From Acanthosoma haemorrhoidale (taxonomy: Eukaryota > Arthropoda > Insecta > Hemiptera > Acanthosomatidae): a stretch of DNA of 64,000 nucleotides. This document shows, piece after piece, positions 61,338 to 64,000 of this stretch. A program made the translations under genes and the position numbers. Location: the NCBI GenBank assembly GCA_930367205.1, contig OV884009.1, forward strand, positions 120,169,454-120,233,453, given 5' to 3'. The notes under the pieces were generated by a model. It saw only the letters and a list, made by a program, of their open reading frames with translations. It was not told the DNA's origin and did not search any database. Each line of letters begins with the position of its first letter. Position 1 is the first letter of the stretch.

Positions 61338-61590
61338 GTTAAATAATCTTGTTCGAGGAGAGTATTTTAAAAAACTTTATTATGAATAACAATCAAAACA
61401 CTAGTATATATACAAATATAAATGAATTACAGCACTAGGACATTCCTTGGCTAAGGCTAAAGCACAAGTGTGGGGTTATTTGCTGGAGGCAGGTGGCAAA
61501 GGGTTAGGAAGGGTTGTAAAAGAACAAAGGAAGGGCTACTATGTCTCAACTGAACTACACATTTCAGCTAAAAACGAATATTATATAACT
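61338..61590 (-). mobile_element. 5' LTR (right portion) of the minus-strand element
   Basis: Bounded on its inner side by the primer-binding site. Reading the - strand it has TATATACTAGTG, a polyadenylation-type AATAAAG (complement of 61374-61380) and CTCTCCTCGAACAAG before the junction. The outer end may be near 61590, where the heptanucleotide array starts, or beyond it. No second LTR was recognised beyond env. Confidence 0.5.
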
Positions 61591-61850
61591 GCCACTCAGC
61601 ATACGCCGCTGACCGCTCGCCGTTCAGCTCGACACTCAGAAATCGCCTCTCACCGATCAGCCCTCGCCGCTCATCGCTTACCTCTCACCGCTCACCACTC
61701 AACACTCGCCGCTCACCGCTTGCCTCCCAGCACTCGCCGCTCAATGCCTACCGCTTACCTCTCAACACTCGTCGCTAAGCACACACCGCTTACCGCTACC
61801 ACTCACCCGCTTGCATTTCGCCGCTCACCTGTCACCACTAACCAGGAACT
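61588..61850. repeat. degenerate heptanucleotide array 2 (ACCGCTC-type)
   Basis: About 37 units of seven bases (ACCGCTC, GCCGCTC, ACCGCTT, ACCTCTC, AACACTC and others). Same type and direction as array 1, 5.5 kb to the left, the two bracketing the env-bearing element. GC-rich. The apparent His/Leu/Thr-rich frame through it is an artefact. Confidence 0.82.
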
Positions 61851-61859
61851 CACTAGGTG

Positions 61860-61999
61860 CAGCCCGTGAATGGCCAAAATAAACGATCATATGATTGGAA
61901 AAATAATATAAAGCAGGTGTAGGCAGGTCATTGCCTGTATAAGGCAGAAATCTTTGGCTTTTTCAGACAGTTAGAATCATACACTTGAAGTAAACACTG

Positions 62000-62097
<98 letters not shown>

Positions 62098-62573
62098 GCA
62101 CTGGCGCTTGCTGCTCTACTTGGCTTTCTTATTCAACTACCTATACACCTCTCAATTGGAAATGAAATCCCCAAAAAATAGCGTTCAATATGTCGGGGGA
62201 GGGGGAGCCTTACCTGAAGTTGTCCAGTGTAATAATATGGACTGAGCCATATCACAACATATTATTTATTAATTGAAAATAGTTAATATAAGTGGGGGTT
62301 TTGTGGAAGTCGATCGACGATGCAAAGGTCGGGGCGAGAAAAGCCGGAAAGGAAAATGAAAACAGGCGAGGAGTTTTAAGTCAGCGGGCAATGAGAGAGC
62401 ACCTCGTCTTCTACCAGTTGAACAAAATTTTTTCTGGCCCTCTTCACACCACTAAGAAAACATCTTTAAAAACATAAAAGGTACTTCCCCCACATAAACT
62501 TGTTAAAAACATAGTGAATGGAACTTGTTTTTTTTATATTAATAAATTGTAAGAAAATAGGAAAATTGTTACA
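61860..62573 (+). mobile_element. 5' LTR of the second plus-strand Ty3 element
   Basis: Contains GCCTGTATAAGGC (TATA-like, 61934-61944), a start region with AAGTAAACACTGC, the long TC tract, CTGCACTGGCGCTTGCTGC, an AATAAATTG signal (62541), and ends GAAAATTGTTACA at 62573 immediately before the primer-binding site. The left limit is uncertain. The promoter half is homologous to 48440-48620. Confidence 0.65.
61999..62095. repeat. (TC)n microsatellite inside the LTR
   Basis: About 95 bases of TC/CT with one TA and one TT interruption. A much shorter TC run sits at the same place in the related block at 48520-48535, so it expanded within the LTR. Confidence 0.97.
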
Positions 62574-62575
62574 AG

Positions 62576-62593
62576 TGGCGCCCGTACAGTCGA
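62576..62593 (+). other. primer-binding site, lysine-tRNA type
   Basis: TGGCGCCCGTACAGTCGA two bases after the LTR end ACA. The first nine bases and ACAG fit the complement of an animal lysine tRNA 3' end, with one mismatch. Matches the position expected for a reverse-transcription primer. Confidence 0.7.
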
Positions 62594-62710
62594 CAAGATT
62601 TATTTTAATATTTCCAGGACAACGAAAGTCGGCAAATTTGGTTAGCGGATAAGTACAGTAGTGAATTTAAAAAAAAATAAAAAAAATAATAATTTCAGAT
62701 TAAAATTTAA

Positions 62711-63391
62711 ATGCCTCTAACAAGGTCACAATTAAAAATGGAGAACCAACCGATGACAAATAGTGAAGGAATTGGTAAATTGGAGACAGAGACGTCAAAT
62801 CCGATTAATCCACACGATCATACGATTCGACAACCCGACCCACTGACTCCTAAAGACGAATTCAGTGGTCAGGACCCAACTGCCACTCAAATTGATAGAA
62901 TTATGCAAATTCTGGAACAAAATAATGCAAAGTTTGACCAATTGGCCCAAAATTCCGCTTAAATGAGAAAAGATTTTTTTGAAAAAATGGATGAAAAATT
63001 TGAACAAAACTCCGAAAAATTGGAGCAAATTTCCGTCCAAACAAATTTAAAACTCGATCAAATGAAAAAAAAATTCGAACAAAACTCCATCCAAATGAAC
63101 GAAAAATTTGAACAAACAAAATTTGAGATTCCATTTTTTGTGGTGCCAAAGTTGGTACACACTGGTATTTTAGGGTATGATTTTTCATCCACCCATAATT
63201 TTATATTGGATACAAAAGCCAATAAAATGAGTTTCACACACCCTTCCAGTGATCAAGGTGGAGAAATTAAGTTTGCAGAAAATTCCAGTACTTGGGCGAG
63301 ATCGGTTCAAGCAACCTTTTGTGAGGATTTTCAAGATAGTCAGGAGCAGCAGATCGAGAGAAAGATTAGTGAAATGGTCGAAAATTATTAA
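62711..63391 (+). pseudogene. gag head fused to protease tail, second plus-strand Ty3 element
   Basis: ATG 62711 opens a frame (MPLTRSQLKMENQP) that stops at TAA 62960-62962. The next frame codon ATG 62963 continues with a repetitive coiled-coil segment of KFEQNSEKLEQ-type units (about residues 85-135 of the combined frame). It then jumps at about 63121 into FEIPFFVVPKLVHTGILGYDF, the C-terminal part of a retropepsin. Capsid, zinc knuckles and the protease active site are missing: an internal deletion of roughly a kilobase or more that kept the reading frame. Confidence 0.7.
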
Positions 63392-63785
63392 AATTTTCCT
63401 GCCGAGATCATTCAAAGATTTCGAAGTCTATTCAAAGATAATCAAGAAATCTTTCATAATACACCAGGTTTGGTTCAGGGGTACCAATATCGATTGAAAG
63501 TTAAGGACGATAGCCCATATTTTACCCGTCCCTATAAAATACCATTTAGAAAAGCAGATGCAGTAGCTCGGAAACTCCATAAAATGTTAAGCGACGGAAT
63601 AATAACTCGGAGTAATAGTGCGTATATAAACCCAATTGTAATAGTAAATAAAAAAAATGGAAATGTGTGGATTAGTCTCGATGCCAGAAATCTAAATAAG
63701 CGACTCATCCCAGACTATGAGCGTTCTGAGCCGATTGACCAAATTCTAAAAATGTGTGGTCAACAAAAATTTTTCAGTATAATTG
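63392..63785 (+). pseudogene. reverse transcriptase start of the second plus-strand Ty3 element, cut by an LTR
   Basis: YQYRLKVKDDSPYFTRPYKI, MLSDGIITRSNSAYINPIVI, VNKKNGNVWISLDARNLNKR and LIPDYERSEPI are conserved fingers/palm blocks (palm A Asp follows at FFSI-). A frame change near 63410-63470 joins it to the protease part. The sequence stops being reverse transcriptase at 63785, where a minus-strand LTR begins, so the YxDD part is not seen. Confidence 0.82.
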
Positions 63786-63969
63786 TGTAATGTCTTGATA
63801 AGGCTTCTAACATACAATAAACTGAACACCATGTACGTAAATTCAATGATTTATTGGTTTACACATTTATAGATATACAGCCTCTAACAAACCTTAAACA
63901 AGCCTGAGCCAGGAAGGTAACCCCGCTGTTTCCTAATCGATACATGAAATCGATATTACCTATACCACA
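63786..63969 (-). mobile_element. LTR of another retrotransposon, minus strand, leaving the window
   Basis: A 184-bp segment with TGTAATGTC at one end and CCTATACCACA at the other (TGTGGTATAGG ... GACATTACA on the - strand): proper TG...CA ends. On the - strand it contains AATAAATC and TTTATTG signals. It is bordered on its right by a polypurine tract, so it is the 3' LTR of an element whose body lies beyond 64000. Short length and the tract type suggest Copia or a short-LTR group, not proven. Confidence 0.6.
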
Positions 63970-63987
63970 TTATCCCCCCTCTAATCC
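63970..63987 (-). other. polypurine tract of the element leaving the window
   Basis: On the - strand GGATTAGAGGGGGGATAA directly precedes the TGTGG start of the LTR: the plus-strand primer of reverse transcription. Confidence 0.6.
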
Positions 63988-64000
63988 TCAAAATAATGAA

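Noticed and set aside
61447..61869. 140-codon + frame with Thr/His/Leu/Ala repeats
   Set aside because: It runs through a 7-base tandem array; the repeat peptide simply follows from a unit of seven.

Overview
The window reads as AT-rich arthropod, most likely insect, nuclear DNA. It shows spliced genes with GT-AG introns of several kb, and those introns are crowded with dead or dying transposons of many classes. Nothing in it is bacterial or organellar. The species cannot be told from sequence alone.

Three host genes are visible. (1) At the left, two coding exons on the + strand (2161-2263 and 8258-8527) form the 3' end of an unrecognised, hydrophilic, probably coiled-coil protein. (2) In the middle, a complete Rab2 small GTPase lies on the - strand, with five coding exons between 32794 and 18241. 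The exons join in phase into 212 residues with all G motifs and a Cys-Cys prenylation end. (3) To the right, the start of a BBS4 homologue (BBSome TPR subunit) lies on the + strand: exons 35491-35551, 35708-35844 and 50140-50252. Its second intron is 14.3 kb and the rest of the gene lies beyond the window or was not found. Rab2 and BBS4 are divergent, with start codons 2.7 kb apart.

Mobile DNA by region. 0.45-1.4 kb: broken mariner. 2.3-8.3 kb (intron of gene 1): two hAT remnants, AT repeats and a poly(A)-tailed retroelement end. 9.5-12.4 kb: one LINE family in both orientations around a Ty3 RNase H fragment. 13.5-14.3 kb: decayed hAT. 16.3-16.7 kb: LINE C-terminal piece. Rab2 introns: a complete hAT element with an open 601-aa transposase, terminal inverted repeats and an 8-bp target duplication (19274-21790); two short retroposon candidates; piggyBac and Ty3 pseudogenes; and a Tigger/pogo pseudogene. 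BBS4 intron 2: two Jockey-type LINE families and LTR-like promoter blocks. 50-64 kb: a plus-strand Ty3 element split by a Jockey copy; a minus-strand, env-bearing errantivirus-like element split by another Jockey copy with an exact 12-bp target duplication; and a second plus-strand Ty3 element whose reverse transcriptase is cut by the LTR of yet another element leaving the window.

I found no operon, CRISPR array, rRNA gene or convincing tRNA gene. The best candidates for something new are the intact hAT element, the two degenerate heptanucleotide arrays near 55.9-56.1 and 61.6-61.85 kb, an unnamed short poly(A) retroposon family, a promoter-like block shared by three loci, and an upstream ORF overlapping the BBS4 start codon.
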